From Sphingobacterium kitahiroshimense (GTDB lineage Bacteria > Bacteroidota > Bacteroidia > Sphingobacteriales > Sphingobacteriaceae), in contig NZ_JAOQNK010000001.1 in assembly GCF_025961315.1 (NCBI RefSeq), forward strand, positions 2,604,001-2,668,000: a stretch of DNA of 64,000 nt, written 5' to 3'. Both the position numbers and the translations under genes were made by a program. This document shows positions 18,489 to 27,521 of the stretch, piece by piece. Every line of letters begins with the position of its first letter. The stretch's first letter is position 1. The notes beneath the pieces were generated by a model, which ran no database searches, had not been told where the DNA came from, and saw only the letters and a list, made by a program, of their open reading frames with translations.

Positions 18489-19577
18489 TTAGTAAATGGT
18501 TATTTTTCTTCCATATATCTCATAATTAAAAGGTTCTACTTTTTGTAATGCATTTAATACTTGGTTTATATTTTCTTTTGAAAAAGTCGCTGTAAATCGA
18601 TAATCTTCAAGATTTCTATTTTTAATCTCTATATCCACATCGTACCATCGTTCTAAGGTATGTCGCAATGATTCAAAATCTTGGTCCATGATTTCTAATC
18701 GATTATCTTTCCAGGCAATCTCCTTAGAACTGACGGCAGGTTCATCTACTGAAAAATCTTGAATTTTGATTTCCTTAACGTTGCTTTTTAACGCTTCCTT
18801 TTTAACGGCGGGGTCTTTTTTAGCCTCAATAAATTGATTTTTATATAAGATAATTTTCTGATTAGGCTTGATAATCATGGAGTTCTCATTAATTCCCTTA
18901 CTCCGCATCTCAATTAATCCCTCCACTAAAAAAGCTTCAGATGTTCCATCATTAGGATAGGATTTCACATTGAAAGTTGTTCCAAGGACAGAAATATCAA
19001 AATCATTCGCGTAAACTACAAAGGGCTTCTCTTTATCTTTTTTAACTTCAAAAAAGCCTTCTCCAGTTAGATAGACATGTCGTGCATGATCATTAAAATC
19101 CTTATCAAGTTCCAGTTTACTATCAGAATTTAATGTTATTGTGGTGCCATCTGGCAAATCAAATGTTTTCTTCTCTCCTTTTTTAGTTTCGAATATCTGG
19201 GCAGCTACAAATTGATCCAACGGCTCAATTCTTTTAGAATAAAATTGTGTATACCAAAAGTAAGCGAAACCGAAAAGGGCGAGAACTGCAGCAATACGAA
19301 ATAAGTGAGAGAGATGCCAAGAAAAAATAGAAAGTTCATTTTTCTCCTCTTTAAGGCGCGCTTTCATATGCTCTAACCTTTCATTAACAGCAGGTTTGTT
19401 GCCTACAAGAACTTGATATAATCTTTTAGCATGTTGAATCGTTTCTAACTGCTCAGGATGATTGACAATATACTGCTCCCAATATTGTATACAAGATTTA
19501 TTTTCTCCAGAACAATACTTCTGGAAAGTATCATCTATTAAAAAGTCTTCAATATTGTTGTAATCTTTTTGGCTCAT
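18489..19577 (-). CDS. FecR-family anti-sigma / sigma regulator
   Basis: 362 aa. A cytoplasmic N-terminal region of about 90 residues (anti-sigma contact) is followed by a transmembrane helix at about 94-110, a periplasmic FecR domain at about 130-240 (FDLPDGTTITLNSDSKLELD, VYLTGEGFFEVKKD) and a C-terminal DUF4974 domain (about 285-360). It relays ligand binding at the SusC STN domain to the sigma factor encoded upstream. Order sigma - fecR - susC - susD on one strand is the standard trans-envelope signalling layout. Confidence 0.92.
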   Translation of the reverse strand: MSQKDYNNIEDFLIDDTFQKYCSGENKSCIQYWEQYIVNHPEQLETIQHAKRLYQVLVGNKPAVNERLEHMKARLKEEKNELSIFSWHLSHLFRIAAVLALFGFAYFWYTQFYSKRIEPLDQFVAAQIFETKKGEKKTFDLPDGTTITLNSDSKLELDKDFNDHARHVYLTGEGFFEVKKDKEKPFVVYANDFDISVLGTTFNVKSYPNDGTSEAFLVEGLIEMRSKGINENSMIIKPNQKIILYKNQFIEAKKDPAVKKEALKSNVKEIKIQDFSVDEPAVSSKEIAWKDNRLEIMDQDFESLRHTLERWYDVDIEIKNRNLEDYRFTATFSKENINQVLNALQKVEPFNYEIYGRKITIY

Positions 19578-19691
19578 TCTTTAGGTCTTTATTATAGAGT
19601 GCAGAGGATTGCACTTTTTTCCTAAAGAAATTTTAAAATAAAACACAAATAACTGTAAATCAATTAAATAAAATACACGTATTATGCTAAT

Positions 19692-20249
19692 TTACAAATC
19701 TTTTAATTCTTGACGTAGTACTTTTAAGGCATCGTACAACGTATTATAAGCAGTTTTCACCGTCATCTGAGTGGTTTCTGCTATTTTTTCGTAGGAATAT
19801 CCTTCAAAAAATTTAAGATGAATGAGTTGTTTTTGCCGAAAACTTAATTTTTCTAGTGCTTCTTTTAATCGGATCTGAATCCATTCATTTGTTTGTACCT
19901 TAATAATAAATTCTTCATATGGCATTTCTATCCAATCATCTTCTGCTTTCACATGTCGCAAAGCAGTTTGTATTTTATGTTGTTTTTCTAAGAGTCGAAG
20001 AATTTTTCTTTTTAAAAATGTAATGAGGTATGCCTGCACATTTTCTACGCGATCAAGGCGATCTCGTTTTTCCCAAATGGTAACGAAAATTTCATCTGTT
20101 GCTTCACTCGCCAGATCAGCATCTCCACATGTACGAATACCAAAATTCACCAATTCGTTAAATAATGCGGCATATAAATCAAAAAACGCTTGTTCATCAC
20201 CATTCCGCACACGTTCCCAAAGCAATCTATAGCCTAACTTATTTTTCAT
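19692..20249 (-). CDS. ECF RNA polymerase sigma-70 factor (FecI-like)
   Basis: 185 aa with sigma region 2 (about 10-80; DLASEATDEIFVTIWEKRDRL) and region 4 (about 125-180; LSFRQKQLIHLKFFEGYSYEKIAE, then a helix-turn-helix). It should direct transcription of the downstream susCD genes when released by the FecR protein. It lies 114 bp upstream of fecR, and both probably come from one promoter. Confidence 0.92.
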   Translation of the reverse strand: MKNKLGYRLLWERVRNGDEQAFFDLYAALFNELVNFGIRTCGDADLASEATDEIFVTIWEKRDRLDRVENVQAYLITFLKRKILRLLEKQHKIQTALRHVKAEDDWIEMPYEEFIIKVQTNEWIQIRLKEALEKLSFRQKQLIHLKFFEGYSYEKIAETTQMTVKTAYNTLYDALKVLRQELKDL

Positions 20250-20410
20250 TATAATTGGTTAACTTCTTTTTAATTCCCTAAATGTATCATTTTATAGCTA
20301 TAAAAGAAAAAATTATCAACTATATCTTTAAAAAGAGTTAATATTATTATTTGTACCATAAAAATCCATATTTGATATCAAGCCAATATTCAATTTGATT
20401 TTATAAAAAA

Positions 20411-20435
20411 AGCCTAGCAACGAAATGCTAAGCCT
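20411..20435 (-). terminator. Terminator after the FAD oxidoreductase gene
   Basis: Minus-strand stem AGGCTTAGCA / TGCTAGGCT (one mismatch) followed by seven T, about 27 bp past the stop codon. Confidence 0.8.
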
Positions 20436-20461
20436 CTAAAACTACCTTATATTTTTTGCTT

Positions 20462-21619
20462 TTATGCAAAGATCGCTGCAATGCTTTTCTCGGCATAACC
20501 AGCACTGGCTGTCATACCTTTTCCGCCGATTCCGGTACGTACATGAATACGCTCACTTATATCCACTTCTAAAATATCATTGTCATGCTGAGCATAAAAT
20601 CCAGCCCATGAGCTTGCAATCATAGACTGATCCATAGTGATAATACGATTCGCTTCATTCAACATGAGATCATTAATCTTTGAATTAATAGCAAATCCTA
20701 ATTCATCCAGTTGATTACCTTGTGCATATTCATGTGAATCTCCAACAATGATACTGCCATCTATGGCTTGCTTAAATAAGATATGTATTCCTTGTTCACG
20801 CAATTCTTTATAGTGTTCAGGCACTTTTATTTGATGGAAAGATGGACAATATTCTTCGAAACTTTCATAACGTCTTGTCGTAAGCCCTGTTAAAATATTT
20901 CCTGGTAAATGCAGATCTTTCATCGGCTTTGTACGCATCATCTGAAGTTTACTGATCTTCAAACCACTATCGTCAAATAATGATCTATAAAGAATCTTGA
21001 ATTCATATCCATTGCATATGATAACCTTATCAGCATCGAATAGTTGCATATCACTCGTTGTCACTTTAACAAAGTCAGCATAATCCTCGCAAGCCATCAC
21101 AGTTGTATCATATTTTAATGTATACTGCTCAAACTTAGTCTGCATATAAGCATGTAAGCGATGGATCATTAAATCTGGTTCAACGCTAACCTCTTGTTTA
21201 AAAACAATAGCCTCTTTTACATACGTGTCCTTTATCATAGGATAGGTCTTTAAGATCTGTTCTTTTGACCATAGCTCATGCGCATATCCAACCTGCTTAT
21301 AATGTGCACTTAATTCATGCAGCATCTGTACTTCATCTGCGTCGGATGCAATATAGATACTGCCATTATTGCGAACAGAAATATCCATTTCATTTTGAAT
21401 GGACTTATAGATTTCTAAACCTCTAACACCATAATCAAACCATTTTCCAGACATCCCTGATGGCACAACCTGTCCAAAATTGCGTACCGTTGAGCTTACC
21501 GGATAATTATCTTTCTCCAATTGTAGAACGCGTAATCCTTTTACCAAAGCATGGTAGGCATGGAAGGTTCCTAAGATTCCTCCTCCCACTACGATTAGAT
21601 CATATTTACTCAAATTCAT
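20462..21619 (-). CDS. TIGR03364-type FAD-dependent oxidoreductase
   Basis: 385 aa of the DAO/glycine-oxidase superfamily. The N-terminal dinucleotide fold is DLIVVGGGILGTFHAYHA (about 8-25), with the family-specific VRNFGQVVPSG (about 46-56) and a C-terminal flavin-contact segment VRTGIGGKGMTASAGYAEK. TIGR03364 proteins occur in phosphonate-catabolism neighbourhoods and are thought to oxidise amino- or N-methyl-aminophosphonates. No phosphonatase-like hydrolase gene is seen here, so the substrate is uncertain. It is 14 bp downstream of the DUF5690 gene, in one operon. Confidence 0.82.
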   Translation of the reverse strand: MNLSKYDLIVVGGGILGTFHAYHALVKGLRVLQLEKDNYPVSSTVRNFGQVVPSGMSGKWFDYGVRGLEIYKSIQNEMDISVRNNGSIYIASDADEVQMLHELSAHYKQVGYAHELWSKEQILKTYPMIKDTYVKEAIVFKQEVSVEPDLMIHRLHAYMQTKFEQYTLKYDTTVMACEDYADFVKVTTSDMQLFDADKVIICNGYEFKILYRSLFDDSGLKISKLQMMRTKPMKDLHLPGNILTGLTTRRYESFEEYCPSFHQIKVPEHYKELREQGIHILFKQAIDGSIIVGDSHEYAQGNQLDELGFAINSKINDLMLNEANRIITMDQSMIASSWAGFYAQHDNDILEVDISERIHVRTGIGGKGMTASAGYAEKSIAAIFA

Positions 21620-21633
21620 TTTATGTATTTTTA

Positions 21634-22971
21634 TTAACTTATTTGAACATCACTACTATTCACACACCATAGTTTCTCTGCCTCCTGTTCCTGTTTATCC
21701 ATCGCTTCTTTTTTACGCGCAAAATAATATAAAGATAGTAAGGATAATCCCCCACCGATGATAGATGCGAAAAAAACCAATTGTATGAAATAACTTCCCC
21801 ACGTCACGGAATTAGGTAATAACTCCTTATTCAGTAAAACTATAAAGCTGCCTAAATATCCGATCGAATCTGCCAAGTACATGACAAAACCTATATTGCT
21901 TTTCATTTTGTATGTAGCAATCATCCTTTCAAAAAAGATGGCGTTGTACGGGATATATGCTAAATAAAGACCAAGCCCTACCAGCAACATCCAACTTAAT
22001 CCATCGATAAGTTGATGGCTAAAAAGATAAGTAGAACCACCTGCTATAAGAAAACCTACTATAATCAACATGTGAATCAATTTAAATGCTTTTAAATTAT
22101 CTTTCACCACAATCAACAATGCCACCAGTACCAATACAATCAAAGCAATTATACCGTCAACTTTTGCAAAAATGCCATTGCCTTTTACATGGAGCATTTC
22201 CCAGATTTCAATTTCAAAATTATCTCGAACATCCCTGATAATTGTCAACATGGTATAAATCACAACAGTGAGCAAAATTCCAGGTTTAAACATTTTAAAA
22301 AACTCTTTTCGACTAGTACTATCCATCGCTACTCGTTCTGTTCTCAAGGCTTTATCCTGTTCTGTTGGTCCCGGTGCGTGCTCTAACAACCAGACACAAC
22401 CGATAAAAGGAAGTAAGAATAAAAAACCTGTACAAAAGGGCATCCAATACTCATCAATTGGAAAAGTAGCCATTAACCAACGTCCCACTGTTTTAATCAA
22501 ACCTGAAGCAAAAATCAAACTGACAGCCATAACTGCTCCCATTATTTCTGTATAACGTCTACCTTCCAGATAACTAAAAACCAAACCCCACACCATACCT
22601 AAAGGAAATCCATTCAATAAAAGAAAAATAATATTCCAAGGACGTGGACACCAAGCAAATGCTAACAAACTTAACCAGGAAATACAAATCAATATAATCA
22701 GATAGCGTCCACGATTCTTTTGCTTACTTTCTGCAATAAATTTTATACCATAAAATTTAGAGAACATGTACCCGACCATCTGAGTAATAACTAAACAGAC
22801 TTTATAATTGATTCCCCATACTGAAGCATCATCATAAGATGCGGCAGTAAAAGATTTTCTAAATGAATACATACAGGTATAGCAAAGAAATGCTGTAAGT
22901 GCCAATATCATGGCGACAGAGCGTTCATCCAGTTGACTAATACGTTGTTTAAATCTTTGCGTTAATTCCAT
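21634..22971 (-). CDS. DUF5690 family MFS-like membrane protein
   Basis: 445 aa with about 12 hydrophobic helices and a short basic/acidic central loop (about 195-225), the plan of a major-facilitator transporter. The N-terminus (SVAMILALTAFLCYTCMYSFRKSFTAASY) and the short final cytoplasmic tail fit the DUF5690 family. Being the first gene of a two-gene operon with the FAD oxidoreductase, it may import that enzyme's substrate. A candidate -7 element, TACTTTTG, lies at 23010-23017. Confidence 0.75.
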   Translation of the reverse strand: MELTQRFKQRISQLDERSVAMILALTAFLCYTCMYSFRKSFTAASYDDASVWGINYKVCLVITQMVGYMFSKFYGIKFIAESKQKNRGRYLIILICISWLSLLAFAWCPRPWNIIFLLLNGFPLGMVWGLVFSYLEGRRYTEIMGAVMAVSLIFASGLIKTVGRWLMATFPIDEYWMPFCTGFLFLLPFIGCVWLLEHAPGPTEQDKALRTERVAMDSTSRKEFFKMFKPGILLTVVIYTMLTIIRDVRDNFEIEIWEMLHVKGNGIFAKVDGIIALIVLVLVALLIVVKDNLKAFKLIHMLIIVGFLIAGGSTYLFSHQLIDGLSWMLLVGLGLYLAYIPYNAIFFERMIATYKMKSNIGFVMYLADSIGYLGSFIVLLNKELLPNSVTWGSYFIQLVFFASIIGGGLSLLSLYYFARKKEAMDKQEQEAEKLWCVNSSDVQIS

Positions 22972-23009
22972 TATTTAGACATTTGGTAAATGTGATTTTT
23001 TTCCACAAC

Positions 23010-23017
23010 CAAAAGTA
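23010..23017 (-). promoter_or_regulatory. Candidate -7 element for the DUF5690 operon
   Basis: Minus-strand TACTTTTG matches TAnnTTTG, about 40 bp upstream of the start. The -33 region is not clear. Confidence 0.3.
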
Positions 23018-23105
23018 AACTTCAAAGATTAACACATTACTAAACTTCTGTTAAGTATTTGTAAACAAATATAGAAATAAATTGAATTAAGCCTAAAACA
23101 AAAAA

Positions 23106-23128
23106 AGACTTTCTATGGGAGAAAGTCT
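23106..23128 (-). terminator. Terminator of the XRE-cupin regulator gene
   Basis: Minus-strand AGACTTTCT / AGAAAGTCT with a 5-nt loop, followed by a T-run. Confidence 0.85.
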
Positions 23129-23152
23129 ATAATATGATCTTAAATGAGTTCG

Positions 23153-23734
23153 CTATTTTTTGTTCTGCTCAAAAAAGTAAACAATTAACATGATTGCTTT
23201 ATCTTTTCCGATGTTTCGCGGTGTATGCGATAGACGTCCATTAAAGAAAATAGAATCACCTTCATTAAGGACAATAACCTGATCCCTAAATACATATTCA
23301 ACCTGACCACTCAAAATATACTTATATTCAAAGGCTTCAGTCTCCACCATAGGCCGTTTAGCATCTGGAAGAAGTTCCAATAAGACTATGTCTAAAGTAG
23401 AGCTATCAATAGAAGAGGTTAATATTCGCTTATAATGAAATCCAATTGCTTGTTCCTTTTCAAACTCTTCGTAATTTTCTTTCCTTTTGACGATAATGGG
23501 TCCCAATGTACTATCGGAATTAAAGTCTTTAAAAAATTCATTTAAATCCACATCAAGTGCATTGATGATATTGATCAAAACAAATAAAGAAGGAACTGTT
23601 CGGTTATTTTCAATCTGAGAAATCAACCCTTTACTGACACCAGCTTTATGGGCTATTTCTTGAATGGTAACCCCGTTAATCTTGCGGATTTCCTTAATTT
23701 TATTACTGATCTTAAATATTGTATTATCTTCCAT
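23153..23734 (-). CDS. XRE-family regulator with C-terminal cupin
   Basis: 193 aa from the ATG at 23734; the 39 codons upstream of it are hydrophobic and not part of the family. An XRE helix-turn-helix is at about 10-65 (IQEIAHKAGVSKGLISQIENNRTVPS). A cupin_2 domain is at about 105-185 (GQVEYVFRDQVIVLNEGDSIFFNGRLSHTPRN) for small-ligand sensing. Such regulators often control neighbouring catabolic genes. Here the candidates are the DUF5690/FAD operon on one side and the phosphoesterase/GH16 genes on the other. Confidence 0.85.
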   Translation of the reverse strand: MEDNTIFKISNKIKEIRKINGVTIQEIAHKAGVSKGLISQIENNRTVPSLFVLINIINALDVDLNEFFKDFNSDSTLGPIIVKRKENYEEFEKEQAIGFHYKRILTSSIDSSTLDIVLLELLPDAKRPMVETEAFEYKYILSGQVEYVFRDQVIVLNEGDSIFFNGRLSHTPRNIGKDKAIMLIVYFFEQNKK

Positions 23735-24064
23735 AATTAACCTCAAAAGTACACAAATAATTACCCTGATGCATATTAAGTTTTTATTATCACAAAAACA
23801 ATTAATATTATAGCACAACCATAAATTAGTAAAAAGTATAATCATTTCCAAGTTTTATCAGCTTTCAAACTTGAATGAAAATTTTGCACAAGAAAGTTTC
23901 ATAGCATATGTTAACAATTTCTTATGTTGCAAAAGTCGTAAAGCATAAATAGTGTTTGTTTCGTATTTACAAATACCTATGATGTGCTATTTTATTATTT
24001 GCTAAACTCTAAATGTTGTATGAGAGTTTTTATTTGGCAAATTTTAATAAAGATTTAAAACAAG

Positions 24065-24091
24065 AAAAGACGAACTGATGGTTCGCCTTTT
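24065..24091 (-). terminator. Terminator after the metallophosphoesterase gene
   Basis: AAAAGACGAAC / GTTCGCCTTTT (one mismatch) with a 5-nt loop, 22 bp past the stop codon. Confidence 0.75.
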
Positions 24092-24112
24092 CAAAAATCA
24101 AAAATGTGTTAG

Positions 24113-26485
24113 TTAATGTTGAAAACTATATACGTTTCCAGCAAAATCTGTCACATAAAGTAAATCATCTTTTACAAGCACCTCTGCTAAAATTGGAGCA
24201 CCTAAATTAATTTTATATTTTAATTTGCCCTGTGGATCTAGACGGTAAAGAAATCCATCCGACGCACCAAATACAAAGTCAGTTCCAACTTGCTGCGGAG
24301 CTGCCTCTACAGTTGCAACTAACTTATTTTGATCGGGTGAACTATACGATGAGGTATAGATTAAAGCCTCTCCAGTTGTGAAATTCCATTTTTCATTCAG
24401 CGTATTCTTATCCAAAGCAACAATTCCTTTATCCGAAGTCGATAGTAATAATTGTTCGCCACTTATTACAGGCGTTGCCATTACTTTGAAATCATAATCA
24501 AGTGTCTTTTTTCGTAAAACGTTTCCTGATAATCTATCTAGCACAAATACCGTATTTAATCCAGTTGCATATACTTCATTACCTACTACCGCAACTCCAC
24601 CACTTCTAAAACGTAGACCATCCTCATTTTTCTTCCACATCAATTTACCTGTCTTGCGGTCATGAGCAAATAAACTGTTCCAATTAGCTCCTGTAAACAA
24701 CTGATCTTTGGTTACTATGATCTCTCCTGGCATTGCCTCTCCCCCATTCCAATCCTGATTTCTCCATAGCTCTTTACCAGTCTTTAAATCTAAAGCGGTC
24801 AGATAAGAACCGTAACCAGTATAGTATACTCCTTCATAAATTGCTCCGGCTGTAACATAACTTGGTAATCGTCCCTGGCTTAATTCTTTCTTCCAAATCA
24901 GCTTCCCAGTTTTAGCATCCACAGCGTAGGCATTTCCTGCCACATCAGTTGCCGCAACAATGCCATTTTCATAACGGAGTTTCTGTTTGATGGAATTAGC
25001 TGTTGAAAAAGTCCATTTAGTCTTTCCTGACTTTTCGTCTAAAGCTACAATTTGGGACTTACCATTTCCACCATCATCAAAAGTTGCTCCCAAAACGAGA
25101 CCTTCTACAAGTAATGGACTCACTTTCCAAGTGTTTCCACCTAAGTTTCCAGTCCATTTAAGTTGAAGCTGATTTGCTTTATCATTCACTCCAAAAGTTT
25201 CTTTTTTGGTTGCCTGGGTACCATCATTGTAATTGACTTCAATAAAAGCAGTACATGTTTTATTACTTACATTCATAAGAGGTTCTGTCTCCCATGACCA
25301 ATCTGATAATGGTTTAAACGGTGCATAGGCTACTTGATTGCCTTTACTATCAAGTACTCTCACGTGGACAGATGCTACATCTCGATTACTATCGTATACT
25401 TGCGCACGGAAAGGAATTTTCCCTTTTTCAGTGCTTTGTAATGCCGGATCTATCAATTGAATATGATCAAACAAATTACTGTATTTTGGAGCAACATCTT
25501 CAACACCATCTTTAGTAACTTTAATATGCAGAAACTGGCCAACAGCATGATCGATACCACCCTTATTAGGTGCATTTGTACTAATAACACGAACACCGCT
25601 GCTTGCATTAACAAAAGAATAGTTATTATGCCAGTGACCGAATAACCACGCTTTTAATTTATATTTCTTTAAATCGATTTCCTCAGTCTTTCCCTTTAGA
25701 ATAAAGTCAGGTCCGATATCAAAATCGTGATTAATAAAAATAACCGGTTTATTCTTATCCTTCAATTCTAGATCCTTCTTCAACCATGCGATAACTTGAT
25801 CTCTTGTATAACTTGGTTTATAATCGCCTCCCCACATCGGCGTAACAACAAAGTGTGCAGGACCGGCATCAAAAGAATAATAGGTCGGACCAAACAAATC
25901 TTCAAACAATTTTTCACCATATTCTCCTTTTACGAGATCATGATTGCCAACAGCATAATAAACAGGTAAGCCCATCAGTTGGCTATTTACTTGCTGCGCA
26001 TGAAAACGCATGCCTGGTTCATAACAGATATCACCGGTATGCATAATCAAAGAACTTTTTTGATTTGCAGCATATTTACGGACATTCTCAATCCATGGAC
26101 CATACAAATATGTTTCGGTATCTGTTATTTGAATAAAATTTAAAACATCCGGATCTTGAGAAGTATCCTCAATAAGTCCCATTGAATACTCTTTACGGTC
26201 AGGACTTATTTTTAAAAAATGACTTTTTGCAGGCTTGAAACCAGCCGGAGCAGTTACAAATACAAATCGTGCTGCAGGATTTGCTGGTATTTCGAACTGT
26301 CCATTTGCATCTGTTTTCAAAACCTGATAACCATCGGAAACAACAGCATGCTCAACAGTACGTTCGCCACTGTCGAACTGACCATTTCCATTCGAATCGA
26401 TAAAGATATGACCTTTATACTGTGCATTTGCAACACCCATCCCTAGTGCCAATAAGGATGTCAATAGATAATACTTTTTTTTCAT
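24113..26485 (-). CDS. Secreted calcineurin-like phosphoesterase with PQQ-type beta-propeller
   Basis: 790 aa. Signal peptide 1-21; MetallophosN domain at about 22-95 (IFIDSNGNGQFDSGERTV); metallophosphoesterase core at about 95-310 with HTGD, YAVGNHD, INHDFD and FGHWHNN metal motifs. A beta-propeller at about 430-790 has repeated W-type blades (GKTKWTFST, GKLIWKKE, GKELWRNQ, GKLMWKKNE, NEKWNFTT). The first metal motif reads D-T-E rather than the usual D-x-H, so one metal ligand is changed. Probably a periplasmic or secreted phosphodiesterase or phosphatase. Co-directional with GH16 and a second phosphodiesterase. Confidence 0.85.
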   Translation of the reverse strand: MKKKYYLLTSLLALGMGVANAQYKGHIFIDSNGNGQFDSGERTVEHAVVSDGYQVLKTDANGQFEIPANPAARFVFVTAPAGFKPAKSHFLKISPDRKEYSMGLIEDTSQDPDVLNFIQITDTETYLYGPWIENVRKYAANQKSSLIMHTGDICYEPGMRFHAQQVNSQLMGLPVYYAVGNHDLVKGEYGEKLFEDLFGPTYYSFDAGPAHFVVTPMWGGDYKPSYTRDQVIAWLKKDLELKDKNKPVIFINHDFDIGPDFILKGKTEEIDLKKYKLKAWLFGHWHNNYSFVNASSGVRVISTNAPNKGGIDHAVGQFLHIKVTKDGVEDVAPKYSNLFDHIQLIDPALQSTEKGKIPFRAQVYDSNRDVASVHVRVLDSKGNQVAYAPFKPLSDWSWETEPLMNVSNKTCTAFIEVNYNDGTQATKKETFGVNDKANQLQLKWTGNLGGNTWKVSPLLVEGLVLGATFDDGGNGKSQIVALDEKSGKTKWTFSTANSIKQKLRYENGIVAATDVAGNAYAVDAKTGKLIWKKELSQGRLPSYVTAGAIYEGVYYTGYGSYLTALDLKTGKELWRNQDWNGGEAMPGEIIVTKDQLFTGANWNSLFAHDRKTGKLMWKKNEDGLRFRSGGVAVVGNEVYATGLNTVFVLDRLSGNVLRKKTLDYDFKVMATPVISGEQLLLSTSDKGIVALDKNTLNEKWNFTTGEALIYTSSYSSPDQNKLVATVEAAPQQVGTDFVFGASDGFLYRLDPQGKLKYKINLGAPILAEVLVKDDLLYVTDFAGNVYSFQH

Positions 26486-26611
26486 TTTACAGTTTATCGT
26501 ATATTAACTTTTAAAGTTGTTTTGTTTGTAATGAACCTAATTATTTTAACTTTTTGTCAGCTAAAAATAAAGCTACTCATTGGTACTATTAAATCTGATC
26601 TTTGAGATAGG

Positions 26612-27439
26612 TTATTGATAAACCTTAACCCAGTCAATGATCATTTCAACTGGCAGTTGTTTCTGATCGACTTTTCCAACCCAACTACCGCCTAATTGTT
26701 GATCAATTAATAGAAAGAAAGGCTGATCATATGGCCATTGTGATTTATCAACCCCTTCTATGCGAGGATATGTAAACGTATCTTTACCATTTAACTGGAA
26801 TACAATTCGATCAGGATACCAGCTTATACCATATACATTATAATCACCTGCATTGATCTTAGCTGTTCCGCCGTGTTGAGGATTTGTTTTTTGTCCTAAA
26901 TCTAAGGTATAATAGGAGTGTGTTGTTTGGTAGATGATGGAATCAGAATTTAAATGTTCCATAATATCGATTTCTCCATTTTTTGGATATTTTCCATATT
27001 TATCTAATTCCGCTAACATCCACATAGCTGGCCATGCACCTTGAGCACTCCCAAGTTTCGCACGGATCTCCACTCGCCCATATTGAAAAGCGAATTTTCC
27101 TTTACTCCAAATTCCTCCTGTCAGAAATGGACGGGGATCTTTTGTCAGATCAGTATTATTAATTCCCTTCAAAATCAGTTTACCATCTTCCATTGCAAAA
27201 CAGGCATCGTCTGTACTCATATGGCGATTCCAATCGGCGCTACCTGCAGAAATTCTTGTCCATTTTGTCGTATCAATGGAGGTTTCATTAAATTGATCTT
27301 CCCAAACCAATTTCCATTTTTTAGCTTCACGAGCGTCGCTTTGAATGTACACATAGGGATGTGACTTTGGATGATTGCTTACCCTACAGGAAGTGATAAG
27401 TACTAGAAAAGAAATAGCTGTTAGAAAATATTTAAACAT
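26612..27439 (-). CDS. GH16 family glycoside hydrolase, lipoprotein
   Basis: 275 aa with lipobox ITSC (C18). The GH16 catalytic motif E-I-D-I-M-E is at 156-161, with E156 as nucleophile and E161 as acid/base. Supporting motifs are WEDQFNE, RVEIRAKLG, GAWPAMWML and FFLLIDQQLGGSWVG. The spacer residue before the second Glu and overall similarity point to a beta-1,3 or beta-1,3-1,4-glucanase (laminarinase-like), cutting glucan at the cell surface or in the periplasm. The substrate class is inferred. It sits between two phosphoesterase genes. Confidence 0.88.
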   Translation of the reverse strand: MFKYFLTAISFLVLITSCRVSNHPKSHPYVYIQSDAREAKKWKLVWEDQFNETSIDTTKWTRISAGSADWNRHMSTDDACFAMEDGKLILKGINNTDLTKDPRPFLTGGIWSKGKFAFQYGRVEIRAKLGSAQGAWPAMWMLAELDKYGKYPKNGEIDIMEHLNSDSIIYQTTHSYYTLDLGQKTNPQHGGTAKINAGDYNVYGISWYPDRIVFQLNGKDTFTYPRIEGVDKSQWPYDQPFFLLIDQQLGGSWVGKVDQKQLPVEMIIDWVKVYQ

Positions 27440-27521
27440 GGCAATAAATGGTTTTTTTACTATTGTAATTAAACTTAAAAGAGTTCAAATTTGTACTCAA
27501 ATCTGAACGTGATCTTAATCC

